Assembly (NCBI GenBank): GCA_013400155.1
Contig: VXBM01000131.1
Span: 662,202-726,201 of the forward strand
Source: Helopsaltes ochotensis
Lineage: Eukaryota; Chordata; Aves; Passeriformes; Locustellidae
Direction: 5' to 3'
Length of the DNA: 64,000 bases
The position numbers and the translations under genes are program-made. Shown here one piece after another: positions 25,701 to 35,200 of the stretch (its first letter is position 1; the number at the start of each line of letters is the position of its first letter). The notes beneath the pieces were generated by a model. That model had not been told where the DNA came from, ran no database searches, and saw only the letters and a list, made by a program, of their open reading frames with translations.

Positions 25701-25828
25701 TGCCTCTCCGAGTCTTTGAGCAGGGCCAGCGGCGGCTGGCCGCCGGCCGCCTGCACGTAGTCCTGCACCGCCTGCCGCAGCCGGTCCAGTTTCCCGCCGC
25801 GGCGGGCGCGGGCGGCGGCCCTGCGCTT
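13484..25828 (-). CDS. NOM1: NOM1, nucleolar MIF4G-domain protein 1 (11 coding exons, 5' incomplete)
   Basis: Joined minus-strand exons: 25828-24899, 24124-24000, 23069-22874, 21042-20719, 20233-20123, 19340-19173, 18561-18440, 15970-15838, 15476-15345, 14632-14523, 13661-13484. All introns are GT-AG and all phases agree, giving 842 visible residues against about 860 in human. NOM1 (yeast Sgd1 family) is a nucleolar factor in 18S rRNA/40S maturation that recruits eIF4A-type helicases and, in human, protein phosphatase 1. Order: basic N-terminus, a KPAPAK repeat (about residues 70-110), a conserved ARKRALLEANEEEDKEIRRLE patch, a long acidic region, TKYVPPQIRKA, MIF4G (about 352-560), the WWIVGSSWSGAPM block, MA3 (about 632-748) and a basic tail. 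The start codon is in the adjoining N-gap. It is convergent with MNX1 and divergent from LMBR1, as in human. Confidence 0.95.
14523..14632 (-). CDS. NOM1: NOM1 coding exon 10
   Basis: Acceptor CTGCCAG, donor GTAAGT. Encodes VIEFSELDKPKVRFLRQVLS and an acidic segment ending DIFIR. The acidic part differs from human (TKADEEEITD) but the helix pattern is kept. It ends in phase 2. Confidence 0.92.
15345..15476 (-). CDS. NOM1: NOM1 coding exon 9
   Basis: Acceptor CCCCTAG, donor GTTGGT. 44 codons, phase 0: VTFQFSIWDKIRDLENLSA through LIRTKSLALSVLK. End of the MA3 domain and following helices. Confidence 0.93.
15838..15970 (-). CDS. NOM1: NOM1 coding exon 8 (MA3 domain)
   Basis: Acceptor AATTTTAG, donor GTAAAG. 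LGLKDQQEREIVHVILYCC, then LQEKTFNPFYAFLANKFCGY and ERRFQ. Near-identical to mammalian NOM1 and diagnostic for the gene. Confidence 0.95.
16741..16773. repeat. (TCTG)n(TCTA)n tetranucleotide repeat in NOM1 intron 7
   Basis: About four TCTG-type units run directly into about five TCTA units. Ordinary compound microsatellite. Confidence 0.85.
18440..18561 (-). CDS. NOM1: NOM1 coding exon 7
   Basis: Acceptor TATTTTCAG, donor GTAAGT. VSSKIMELARKLRMNTDIRR, then SIFCVLMTSEDFMDAFEKLL. Start of MA3. It ends with two bases of a Lys codon completed by exon 8. Confidence 0.94.
19173..19340 (-). CDS. NOM1: NOM1 coding exon 6
   Basis: Acceptor TTGTTCAAG, donor GTAAAT. 56 codons: VHSGGSGKDTQLRVSLESLL, then SADQVGRWWIVGSSWSGAPM and a less conserved Gln/Lys tail. 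The WWIVGSxWSGAPM block between MIF4G and MA3 is a family hallmark. Confidence 0.94.
20123..20233 (-). CDS. NOM1: NOM1 coding exon 5
   Basis: Acceptor CCCGATAG, donor GTGAGA. 37 codons: VRFMLETMLALRNNDMRKIP, then GYDPEPVERLRKLQRAL. Close to human. Confidence 0.94.
20719..21042 (-). CDS. NOM1: NOM1 coding exon 4 (MIF4G core)
   Basis: Acceptor TTGCCAG, donor GTATGT. 108 codons beginning VGAHFLEAVVKKFDEL and including AHLYNFHVVHCLLIFDILKK, TEKEIELILFLLKNVGFSLR and KDDALALKELITEAQRKAS. HEAT-like helices of MIF4G, which binds eIF4A-family RNA helicase in the human protein. Confidence 0.95.
22874..23069 (-). CDS. NOM1: NOM1 coding exon 3 (start of MIF4G)
   Basis: Acceptor CTCCATAG, donor GTAATT. 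The first base completes an Arg codon; then LSEPNLSSISGQIEELYMAN, SRKDMNDTLTDILMNACVTA and MPARLMMEHVLLVSILHHNV. Matches human LSEPNMASISGQLEELY and following. Confidence 0.95.
24000..24124 (-). CDS. NOM1: NOM1 coding exon 2
   Basis: Acceptor TTCTCTTAAG, donor GTAGTG. SDNHGATKYVPPQIRKAQET, then LDDKKREELGRLKKMVNGLI and N. Corresponds to human EKYIPPHVRQAEETVDFKKK. It ends in phase 2. Confidence 0.93.
24899..25828 (-). CDS. NOM1: NOM1 coding exon 1 (5' end in assembly gap)
   Basis: From the gap edge the open frame reads KRRAAARARRGGKLDRLRQA, VQDYVQAAGG and a basic RKEKRRLKRSRRRR patch, then a KPAPAK-type repeat, ARKRALLEANEEEDKEIRRL with LERQLGLGKRRKK, PQSFLRDGLGYVLGALG, and finally a run of Asp/Glu/Ser ending EEEEEEAE at donor GTAGGA. 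Aligning KRRAAARARR to human suggests about 20 codons are missing, which fit in the 113-base gap. The region is very GC-rich and its opposite-strand open frames are shadows. Confidence 0.9.
25497..25600 (-). repeat. NOM1: 30-bp coding minisatellite in NOM1 exon 1
   Basis: A 30-base unit is present at 25497-25526 and 25527-25556 without a difference, at 25557-25586 with several changes, and in part after that. On the coding strand it gives alternating KPAPAKSASA decapeptides. It is in frame, so unit-number changes would not break the gene. Confidence 0.85.
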
Positions 25829-25941
25829 NNNNNNNNNNNNNNNNNNNNNNNNNNNNNNNNNNNNNNNNNNNNNNNNNNNNNNNNNNNNNNNNNNNNNNNN
25901 NNNNNNNNNNNNNNNNNNNNNNNNNNNNNNNNNNNNNNNNN
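25829..25941. other. Assembly gap (113 N) at the NOM1 start
   Basis: Run of N. It is expected to contain the NOM1 start codon and first codons. The true length is unknown. Confidence 0.98.
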
Positions 25942-26089
25942 GGCACAGCGCCCCCTGCTGGGCGCGGGGGGCTGCGGCGCTGAGGGGACGGGAGTGCCTC
26001 CGGAGCGCGGCATCAAAAAGCGCTCGGATCTTTGTAGATCTCTGTGGAGATCCCCTCGTTTGTGCTTGAGTATTGTGCGTATTCTATTT
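25942..26089 (-). promoter_or_regulatory. NOM1: NOM1 promoter / 5'UTR region
   Basis: GC-rich, CpG-containing sequence directly upstream of the NOM1 first exon on the minus strand. It has no TATA box, carries a CTCF consensus at 25947-25961, and is bounded upstream by a CR1 at about 26090, so the unique promoter segment is short. Confidence 0.5.
25947..25961 (-). promoter_or_regulatory. CTCF consensus site (minus orientation) in the NOM1 promoter
   Basis: Read on the minus strand the bases are CCAGCAGGGGGCGCT, a textbook-perfect CTCF core. It sits at the edge of the assembly gap, close to the expected NOM1 start. Confidence 0.7.
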
Positions 26090-26342
26090 AAGAATCATGG
26101 AATAAATTAGCTTGGAAAAGACCTCTGAGATCATCGAGTCCAACCTATGACCGAACACCATGACGGCAACTAGACCATGGCGTTAAGTACAGTGTTTAAG
26201 AAAACACCTCCAAAAACCGTGACTCCACCACCTCCCTGGGCAGTCCATTCCAGTCACCCTTTCTGTGAAGAAATTTCTCTTGATGTTCGACCTGAACATC
26301 CTCTGGTGCAGTCTGAGGCTATGTCCCCTCATCCTATCACTT
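26090..26342 (-). mobile_element. CR1 retroposon 3' fragment (antisense)
   Basis: Begins AGAATCATGGAATAAATTAGC then GGAAAAGACCTCTGAGATCA and TCGAGTCCAACC, the reverse complement of a CR1 3' end. It continues with CCACCTCCCTGGGCAGTCCATTCC and then GTGAAGAAATTTC. Degenerate and 5'-truncated. It abuts a second antisense copy. Confidence 0.8.
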
Positions 26343-26735
26343 GTTCACAGAATCACAGAATCATTAGTTTGGAAGAGGCCTCCAGGATCATCAAATCCAA
26401 CCTAATCCTAACCTCAACTAAACCATGGCACCAAGCGCCACATCAAATCTTTTCTTAAATATATCCAGAGAAAATGATTCCACCACCTCCCCAGGCAAAC
26501 TATTCTGATACTTTACTGTCCTTTCTGTAAAAAAGGACACCGTGTTACCTGGGGGAAGAGCCTGACTGCCACCTGGCTACTCCCTCCTTTCAGGTAGTTG
26601 TAGAGAGTGACAAGGTCTCTCCTGAGCCTCTTTTTCTCCAGACTAAACAACCTCAGCTCCCTCAGCCACTGCTTATAGGATTTATGCTACAGACCCTTCA
26701 CCAGCTTTGTTGCCCATTTTTAGACATGATCCAGG
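26343..26735 (-). mobile_element. CR1 retroposon 3' fragment (antisense, second copy)
   Basis: Starts ACAGAATCACAGAATCATTAG then GGAAGAGGCCTCCAGGATCA, and later CACCACCTCCCCAGGCAAAC, GACAAGGTCTCTCCTGAGCC and CTCCAGACTAAACAACC, all diagnostic of the CR1 3' region in reverse. The 5' edge is approximate. Confidence 0.82.
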
Positions 26736-26984
26736 AAGAAAATGCAAGGCTTGTCTCTCTCCTTACACCAGGTGCTGGAGCAATTTGTCATTCACAGCCC
26801 TGGCTGTGATCACAAGGCTCCCATGGGGCACGAGGTTCTTGCTGATGACTCTTGAGGAGCTGAGGGACACCACAGCCCCCGCCCTGTCCTCCATCGGCTG
26901 AGACCCACATTTTAAGCCCGTTCCAATGCTGCCAAGCTCAGGTGTCTCTTCCAGAGTATGCCAGAGCCAACATCCATGTCCATG
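26736..26984. other. Unassigned sequence between CR1 copies
   Basis: Moderately GC-rich sequence between antisense and sense CR1 copies. It may be diverged CR1 or unique DNA; I cannot assign it. Confidence 0.4.
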
Positions 26985-27660
26985 ATCTTTTGTAGAGGAA
27001 CTCAAGGGTGCTGATGGATGACAAGCTGTCCATGAGTCAGCAGTGTGTCCTGGTGGCCAAGAAAGCCATGGGATCCTCAAATACATTCAGAAGAGAATTG
27101 CCAGCAGGTCAGGTAGGTGATGCTGCCTCTCTACTCAGCTCTTGTGTGGCACATCTGGGAATGCTGTGTACAGTTCTGGGTTCCTCAGGACAAGAGAGAC
27201 ATGGAGCTCCTGGAGTGAGTCCAGCAGAGGTTACAAAGAGGATTAAGGGACTGGAGCATCTCTCTTATGAGAAAAGGCTGAGAGAACAGGGCCTGTTCAG
27301 CCTCTAAAAGAGATGACTGAGCGGGGACCACAATAATGTATATAAATATCTATGGGAGGGTGCCAAGAGGATGGACCAGGCTCTTCTCAGTGGTACCAAG
27401 CAATAGCACAAGAGGCAATGGGCAGGAACTGATGCACAGATGTTCTACCTGAACATGATGAAGAACTGTTGTGTGGGTGACCATGCACTGGAACAGATTG
27501 CTCAGATGGGATGTGGAGTCTCCCTGACTGCAGGAATTCCAGAACCATCTGGATGCAATCCTGTGCTATGTGCTCTGAGATGACCCAGCTTGAGCAGGGG
27601 GGTTGATGACCCACTGTGGTTCCTTCCAGCCCAACCCATCCTGGGATTCTCTGATTGGTA
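26985..27660 (+). mobile_element. CR1 retroposon, sense, long 3' fragment
   Basis: Contains GGTGCTGATGGATGACAAGC, CAGTGTGTCCTGGTGGCCAA, GGAGTGAGTCCAGCAGAGG, GAGAAAAGGCTGAGAGAACA, GGGTGCCAAGAGGATGG and GGTTCCTTCCAGCCCAACCC, then an imperfect GGGATTCTCTGATTGG end. These are successive landmarks of the avian CR1 reverse-transcriptase 3' end and UTR. The frame is broken. Confidence 0.85.
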
Positions 27661-28199
27661 CCAACTTCTCTTGGGGCATGTCCACCCTTACCAGCATTCA
27701 GGACAAGGCGATGCCACCACTGGGGCCTGTGTCCCTGCCACAGGCATGCATCCTCCTGGCTCTGCACAGCTGGTGACAGCTTGTCTGTCATCCATGTGAT
27801 CAGGGATAATTAAATGTCTCATGGCAGTTTGCTGCTGTCAGCAGGAAAACCAATTGGTTGGTCTTATTTTTAGTCTCTGCTGTGGTCCAGGCTTATGGAG
27901 CCTATTGGGTGTGTGCCAGTCGTGTCTGGCAGATGCCTGGAGTTCCCAAAACCACTGAATTTTCCCAAATTTCACTGAAAACTGGGCAGAGGCAAGAATT
28001 TCTTGGCTGTACAAAGAGCCTCAAAATGAGCTTAGACCTTAGCAGACAGGAGAAAAACAGGAATGAAAGCCAGCACACATGACCCAGTTTCAGAAAAAGG
28101 GTTGGTCTTGAACCTGCTGGGGGGACCAAATCCAGAGGACGTCAGGTTTCATTTTGTTTGTTGTGGTACTTCTGACCTCTTTTGGACAATGAAGTACTG

Positions 28200-28650
28200 C
28201 ACGGGACTTACATTTTACCTGACAATTTAATATGGCTTTATTACTTGGAGGATTATTTTTGTCTTTTTATGCACGCTTCCATATTCTCGGATTACATCAT
28301 ATGTCCTAGGTGACCCGTGCCTCAGAAATTCAGCTTTCTCAAGGCTGATGCATAATGAATCTTTCATCCTCACTGACAGAATATGTTGCATTGATTTGTC
28401 AAGGCATTCCTTTTGCTACATTTTAAACTATATATTATGTCGTAATTTATTGCCAGGCCACTCTTTATTCATGCACAGACAGCTCACATGCATTTTGCAT
28501 CCTATTTATAGATTTATTGATAACAGTAATCTAGCAGCGTGCCAGAATGCAAGATAAATACAGCTGAATATAATTTGAGAAAATATTAGGTGCTTTTAGA
28601 ATCCTAAGATTTGCATCTTCCTTGTGTCTCATCATGTAATTTGTTATTCA
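28200..28650. promoter_or_regulatory. Candidate conserved non-coding element, NOM1-LMBR1 intergenic
   Basis: AT-rich, repeat-free DNA dense in POU/homeodomain-like words (GATGCATAATGAAT, TTATTCATGCAC, CATTTTGCATCC, TTTATTGATAAC). It has the texture of conserved developmental non-coding DNA. No coding potential. Confidence 0.3.
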
Positions 28651-30100
28651 GGGCGAGAGAGCTTTCCAGTAATGGGAAATTTCATGTATCTTCAAAGAGA
28701 GAAAATGCCAATATTTGCCTTCTTCAGTAATTCATATCACAAAGAAAATGTGAAGAGCATGTATTTTGCTGAACCCCATAATCCCAAATTTGGGTGAAAA
28801 TAGTCATGTTACTTTTGCAAAAAATATATGGGTAGAATTATTATTACCTCTTTTTTGAAGTAAAAATATTTTCAAATAATTAAAACAATATTTCAGACAT
28901 TATATAAATATCATAGTCAAGAAAATGTAATATTTAAAGAAATACCAATCTGCTTAATAGATTAATCCAGCATTCAAATCTAGTGACGCCGTATCAAAAG
29001 GAATACATTACAACAAATATTTCAGATCCTATCCCAGAATATTGTGGTTTATTATTTTACATTTACCAATTTGGCTTCCAGTACCCGGTAAATAGAGTCT
29101 TCTTAATGTCTAAAATATGAATAAATTAGAAACTCCTGCCAAGGACTCTTCCAACATTCCTGTGTTGCCTAAATACCAGAAAAGGGAGGAAATCCAGTTT
29201 CCATTTCACAAATTTCGCTTTTAAATCCTTGCATCATGTGAGCATCACTTACCAAACAGGAATTTGGGATTGAGGGAACATTTTGTAATTGTTCTTTGTT
29301 TTGACAGTGATCCCACATCAGAGAACAAGCCACGAGGGCAGGCTTCCCATTTGCAATGAAATTGAGCATAACAGCATGATTCACTGGAAATGAAAGTTCA
29401 TATAGAGTTGTTGCCTCCTGCTGAGATAATCTTTGTTAACAGATTTCCTTTCCTATTACTTTATATTCATGGATTTTTATTTCCCAGCCCTCAGCAGAAT
29501 GAGCAGAATACAATTCCTTTAGCTGTCTGTCTGCTATTGTTTCCTGATCACCTCCCACATGCCATGAAAATGTGCCTTAGTGACTACATCATGCACATAG
29601 GTAAATTCTGGCTCTTTTGTAATTTGCAGCTATTGAGAATATTTATCACCACAGGAAACATCAAAGCAGCACCCGAAAGACTTTTAGACTGAGCTCATAA
29701 GGGCGGCTCTTTGTTCCCATCAATGGAGAAAACAGCCTGATTAATGTAAGAACATGGCTTTAATACAAAGCCTTTTTTGACTCTACAGAATAAAAGCTTC
29801 TTGCCAGAATGAATTTATTCCAAGCACTGAGATCCTCTGAACAGTCCAAGTGACTCTGCTATGAGTACCCAGCACAGCATCCATCCACTGGAGGCACTGC
29901 CTCTCCCCATGTCATACTGTCACCACTGGGAGTCTGGGAAAGAAGTGGAAGGATACTTTTCTTCTGGAAAACATTTTCCAGAGTCTTGGGGCAGTAGAAA
30001 GTTGCTGGTTCTTCAGATGTGTTCCAGTCCCATCTATTGCAGAAAATTTTGGTAGGTGAAGAAAGTGGTTTCTGTAGAGTTTTAAAGATACATCCCTATT
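28651..30100. other. Intergenic DNA without recognisable features
   Basis: AT-rich unique-looking sequence. No gene, RNA or confident repeat seen. Confidence 0.45.
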
Positions 30101-30117
30101 GCTCAGAATTTTGGTGG

Positions 30118-30200
30118 GCGTTTTTTGGTTGTTGGTTTGTTCTGGGTTTGGTTGGTTGGTTTTGGGTTTTTTGTTTGGTTTTGGTTTGGGTTTTTTTCCC
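30118..30200. repeat. G/T-rich low-complexity tract
   Basis: Degenerate repetition of GGTT, GGTTT and GGGTTTT words with almost no A or C on this strand. Simple sequence common in bird genomes. Confidence 0.75.
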
Positions 30201-31630
30201 AGGGTGTCAAGGTGTATGTGCTAAGCAATTCCTGCAGTCTTGGTCTGTAGACAGCTTAGCCAGGCAGGCTGAAATCTGACTACACAAAGAATCTAGAAAA
30301 TATCTGTTCTGGCACTTTCTCCCACATTTCCATCGTCTTTGTACCCAACCTTGGGCTGGTCATTTATCTTTTCTCTGCTGCCTTTGTAGAAAATGAGCTT
30401 CCTTCCACCATTTTGAGACTAAAGCCACCCAAGTGTATCCTTCTGTATCTCCAGGTTTGGTGGCTGAGGAAGTTCCACCCACAGCACCTCCCCTTGCGGC
30501 ATAACCCCTGCCTCTTCTCTGGGGCTGCCCCAACAGATTTGCAGACCAAAAGCTGTTTGCTGAGTTTTTAATGTAATTTTTCTCTTTTAGTCCCTGAAAT
30601 CAATGTCATTTGAGTCAGTGCTCGTTGGTGGTACTCCTTAGAAGAAGTCTACCATTAGTTTAAGCTCTTTTAGGCTGTTTGATTGAGACAAATTAGAAAG
30701 TAACCATGAGTATTTCACACAAAGATGTCTGTAGCTTTCCCCTTCCTCTCCAAAAAAGCAGAAGATGAAAGTGGAAACCTCAGCTGGCAAAACTCAAGTA
30801 GAGAGAAGACACATATTCACTGATTTTAATCATTAATATCCTTTAGTTCATTGGAAGGAAGGAGTGGGTAGTAAAGGTTATTATTTAGATAAATGATCCA
30901 AAAGACAAGCATAAAAAAGACAGATATTCTGAGTGAAAGCAGAAACCCATTTCCCCAATCCATTAGCATTTTTAGTTTTAAACTATAAAGAGATTATCTC
31001 ATATGTTGCACAAAGATGACTGAAAAAATGCAATCAGATTACTTTATTGCTATTAAAAGGAAGAGGTAAATTGCTACTAAAATGAGCTTTTTAAATTAAT
31101 GTTTTGTGCCTGTCATAGTTAAAAAAAAACAATTGTAAATCAGAATAGCACTATTGATCAAAGCCCCAAATTATGGCACTTTGCATTTTTCATACAAAGT
31201 TTATATAATCAAAGCCTCTCTGCTAAGAATGTCTCTGTGGGAGACTCAGTGCTAAACACCAACCTTATCTAATGAACCCATATATTGTCATTTAGAAGGC
31301 AGTTTCCATTAAAAACCTGTAAATACATACCAAGGGATCCTTTCCCTCTGTTCTTTTTCCTTTGTTGTTAATTACTTAGCTTTAGCATCCTAGTTGGAAT
31401 TCTGCTTCCCGAAGATCGGTCTTTATTATCTATTTCTTTAATTCTGACAAGGCAACTTCAGAAAAAGAATACTTAGGAGTGACACTGCAGAATAAATACC
31501 TGGGAAGCTTGAATTCAACAAATTCCCTAAACTTAACAGGTACAGTTACTTTGTTAAAGTCCCTTTTAACCTGTTTGTTTGTTTATTTACTTAGAAGAGT
31601 GAAGACAGTGACTGTCACAATAGGACATGA
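30201..31630. other. Intergenic DNA without recognisable features
   Basis: AT-rich sequence with only short random open frames. Nothing assignable. Confidence 0.45.
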
Positions 31631-31639
31631 AATGAACAA

Positions 31640-31915
31640 TACTCACATGTTGGGATGTCCAAGGCAAAAAAAGGGCTTTTATTTCTAGACCTCAATATTT
31701 ATAGAATTCCAAAAGTGACCATGGATTGGAGGATGAAGTTGCCACTTCTCCAACCACGCTGGTCAAACTAACAGCCCATCAATTCTCTCCTTCTCCAGAA
31801 AAGAATGAAAAACAATCATTATTTACATAAACGTGCATGAGAAACTCCATTACAAAAATGTAAACATTAAAAGGCTTAGAAGAACTTTAGAAGAACAAGG
31901 TGACAAGTGACCACA
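31640..31915 (-). mobile_element. Diverged LTR fragment (antisense), family copy A
   Basis: From TGTTGGGATGTCC the order is GGGCTTTTATTTCTAGACCTC, then GGATTGGAGGATGAAGTTGC, CACTTCTCCAACCACGCTGG, CAAACTAACAGCCCATCAAT and GAAACTCCATTAC, ending near GAACAAGGTGACAAG. The same blocks recur in the same order at 44120-44470, which shows a dispersed repeat. In reverse there is an AATAAA-type signal near the end, as in an LTR. Confidence 0.55.
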
Positions 31916-32262
31916 TACGTGCTGTGCCACTGACACAGAAGCAGTGGCAGCAGTAGCAGTGTGCAGTGCTGCTGTTCATCCCTTGTCTCTGGTACATGGT
32001 GTAAGGTGATTGTTTCCAGAGACAGTCTCCAGCAGCTTTTTCAGCTCAGTGGTGTGCTCCTAGCTTTTAACAAAAGTCTTACTGCATTTTTCCTGAGGCT
32101 TTGCTAAACATACAAATTATGATGTGTGTCCGAGCCAAATACAGTGAAGCATTTGGAGGTCTCTCCAGGGTGTCAGCAACCTTGTACTGAAACAATGATA
32201 TCAATTTATACATTTTGGCTGCCACTCTACATCTTAATCCTGGTTATTATAAAGCATGATGT

Positions 32263-32276
32263 TATTATGCATAATA
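32263..32276. other. 14-bp perfect palindrome
   Basis: TATTATGCATAATA, self-complementary, resembling a paired POU/homeodomain binding site. Confidence 0.5.
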
Positions 32277-32299
32277 CAGTATTGATTTAAGGTGCAGTT

Positions 32300-35200
32300 C
32301 CTGATTAGGAGCTCTACTTACATGACCATAAGTGGAGTGCAGCAGTGGACTGTGCCTGCCACATCTCTAGTTACAGACCCTTCTCTCAAAGTACTTTGAA
32401 ACAGCCACACTGATCTGAGCCTGACAGACAACAGAGTTCTCCTCCCTCAGTTTAGACAGACACCTACAGTCTCCTTGCTCTCTGTAGTCAAACGGAGAGA
32501 AATAATAACTTTTAGAGAAAAAATCCTCTAATTCATCTTAGGCTTCTGCATCGGGACAAGACGATCAGTGCCTTAGACTCCCTTGCCCATGAAAAGGCTG
32601 CCTTCCACGAGCGGTTTTGCTGCAGGCAGTGGCCTTGGAGATACCTCATTAGGTGATTCATGCAAAGGTCATGGCAGCAAAACAAAACCGAACTCACATG
32701 ACCTTAAGTAACCCCGTGTTTACACAGTTTGCGTCTGGCAGTAGCTAAAACTAGATACCACCCTAATCTACTCCTTCATTCGATGACTTCCCTTTCAAGT
32801 GATTACCATTTTTCAAACCTGCAGTTTTGCAGCTACTTTAGGTCAACTTCAATCTGCCATGACTTGGCCCAGGTAATGCATTTCCCCATGTTAACTCCAA
32901 GAGTCACGGTGCAGTGCACCAAATTCAAGATTTGATCAGAATAAAACTAAAAAGTTTTTAAATTGGACCGGCTTAATTTTGTGATTCAGCTACACAAAGA
33001 GGTAGCTAGCTGTAGGAAAGGGAAGAGAACTTCTTCCAGTAGTAGCACAGAGCAAGATCACTCAAAATCAGCTATGAAACTACACTATTAGCAGATTACA
33101 GAAATTACTGTGTCAGTTATTTGCCATGCTGCTTTAAGGGAGAATTCATTATTCAAAAGCTACAGCTGGCCCTTCTATTGCCCAATCTGAAATAGGTTTT
33201 GAAACACAGGTGAAAACAGGAACAATTACAAAACCTTTTTTTTGTGTAATTACATTGTCATGAAAGGGTTTGTCTTCTTTGCTCTCCTGAATAAATTTCT
33301 AAAAAGCAAAGCACACTAACAAGTAAGTTAACATTAAGAATAAAGCCTATACAACTATATGTGCATGTTTAGGGAGCTGGCTGAGTCAGCACAGCTTGAA
33401 TTTTTGTTTCCTCAGTGGAAATTTCCTCCTTATTTACTGGTGGTAAAGATAAAGAATCTATTTTTAGGATAACCTACATTTTTCTGGATGCACTTCCAGA
33501 ATTGCAGTGTTAAGTTTACTGCATCCTATTCCTCTAAGTAATCATGGGAAAACACACACATAAAATGAGGCACATGTTAGTATAATTTAGAATTTTATGA
33601 TTACAGAAATCAACTGAAGAGACAGTTTTATTCTTCATCTTATAATTGCAGTTGTAAATTCTTAACTGCAGGTGTGATATTTTCATTCAGTGTTTAAATA
33701 AATCCTCATAATGTGGGGCCCTGATCTGTGGTGGGAGACTCCTGCAGCCCGGTAATAAAGAAGAAACAACAGTAATAAGAATAAATAAATGTACCCTTGC
33801 TTCTAAGGCATGCCAAGGTGTTGGTTTGAATTCTGAGCTCTCTAATTAGTCCTGAATCCTGCACATGAGTTGTTGCAGTTCTAAGATCTGTTACTTTTGT
33901 GGTGACACTTCTGCCTGGTTTTGAGCTCAGCAGATGAAAGAGGAAGCTTGAAAGGAAGAGAAGCATATCAGCAATTTGACCATATATATTTTTTTTCCCC
34001 TTTTTCTAGTGGAGAAGATCGTTAATGCATATTAATGCATGGCACTAGTAGTGATGATGATACCTTTCTATGGATGAGCTGCCAATATGCAGGACTTGTT
34101 TTCTTCTCTGTCCCTCACAGAAGAAGAACATCATCAGCTATGTGATCTTAATATTCCTTTTCTTGGTAAATTGATCGTGGCTTCTTTCAGTTCAACTTGG
34201 GTATTGAGAGATACTTGATCTACACAGGAACAAAGATCAGATGTAACTGAGTTTCAGTCCTGATGTAGTAACATCCTCTTTTGTAACCTTGGGCAGGTCA
34301 CTTGATCTTTGAATTTTACAGCTTCATATTTTGTTATGCAAATTAATTGCATATGCAAATATAAATATATGCAAAATATAGAGATGTTGTGGTGTTAACC
34401 TGAGCCACATTAGTGCTGGGAGAACTGTTTAGATGTTCTTCATACAGGATAGTTTTTAGAGTGTTTTTAGAAATACATCTGAGTAGCAAAATTCAGATAC
34501 TGAACCTAATCTAGGCATCCTAAAGATGAGAGGATACCGAGATTTGGGGTTCAATATGGCATTGACTATTTTTTAACTCACAGGATCAAGCAGTTGACCT
34601 GTTTTGTCAGAGTTGGAATTTCCTATTTTCCATACCTTTCACATACCTAATTTCAATTGCTTTTTCCCATCAGCAGGAAAGGTCATTCTCATTAAGAGAC
34701 AAATAACGCAAATTGGATGCATTCAATTTGCATGTTTGAATATGCGAATGAACACACTTCCCATTTTTCTTCCCAAGGACTGACTTCTCATTCAAACAGA
34801 ATTTATTCCACTCTTCACCAAAAGTGAACTTCTATACAATAAAGATGGCTGGGAGTCACAGGGCATCTGACATATTTTAGCTAATTGTGATTCCAGATAT
34901 TTGATGGCAGACAGAAAACCTGTGGCCAGGTTTCACAAGAATGAAAAATTAGAAGTCAGCCTAGATTCCAGTTTTTGTGTAGAAACAGAGGTGATTAAGT
35001 GAAATTATTATACTTGTTCAAGGCCAACATCAAAAATAGTTTTAAAGACTCGTGTATAAGATTGATGTTATCAGCAGCCTCTTGATGCGGACTGGGAACG
35101 TAGCCATGGAACAATCCCAACCGCCAGCAATAAGGAAGCAGATTCAAGGTCACTTGCAAGCTGAGATGCTTTATATAGCACATGTTAATGCTTGCTTACA

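Noticed and set aside
24859..25760. Several long open frames on both strands over NOM1 exon 1
   Set aside because: High GC and the 30-bp repeat keep alternative frames open. Only the minus-strand frame with ARKRALLEANEEEDKEIRRL fits NOM1.
27387..27791. 134-codon minus-strand open frame
   Set aside because: Antisense of the sense CR1 element.
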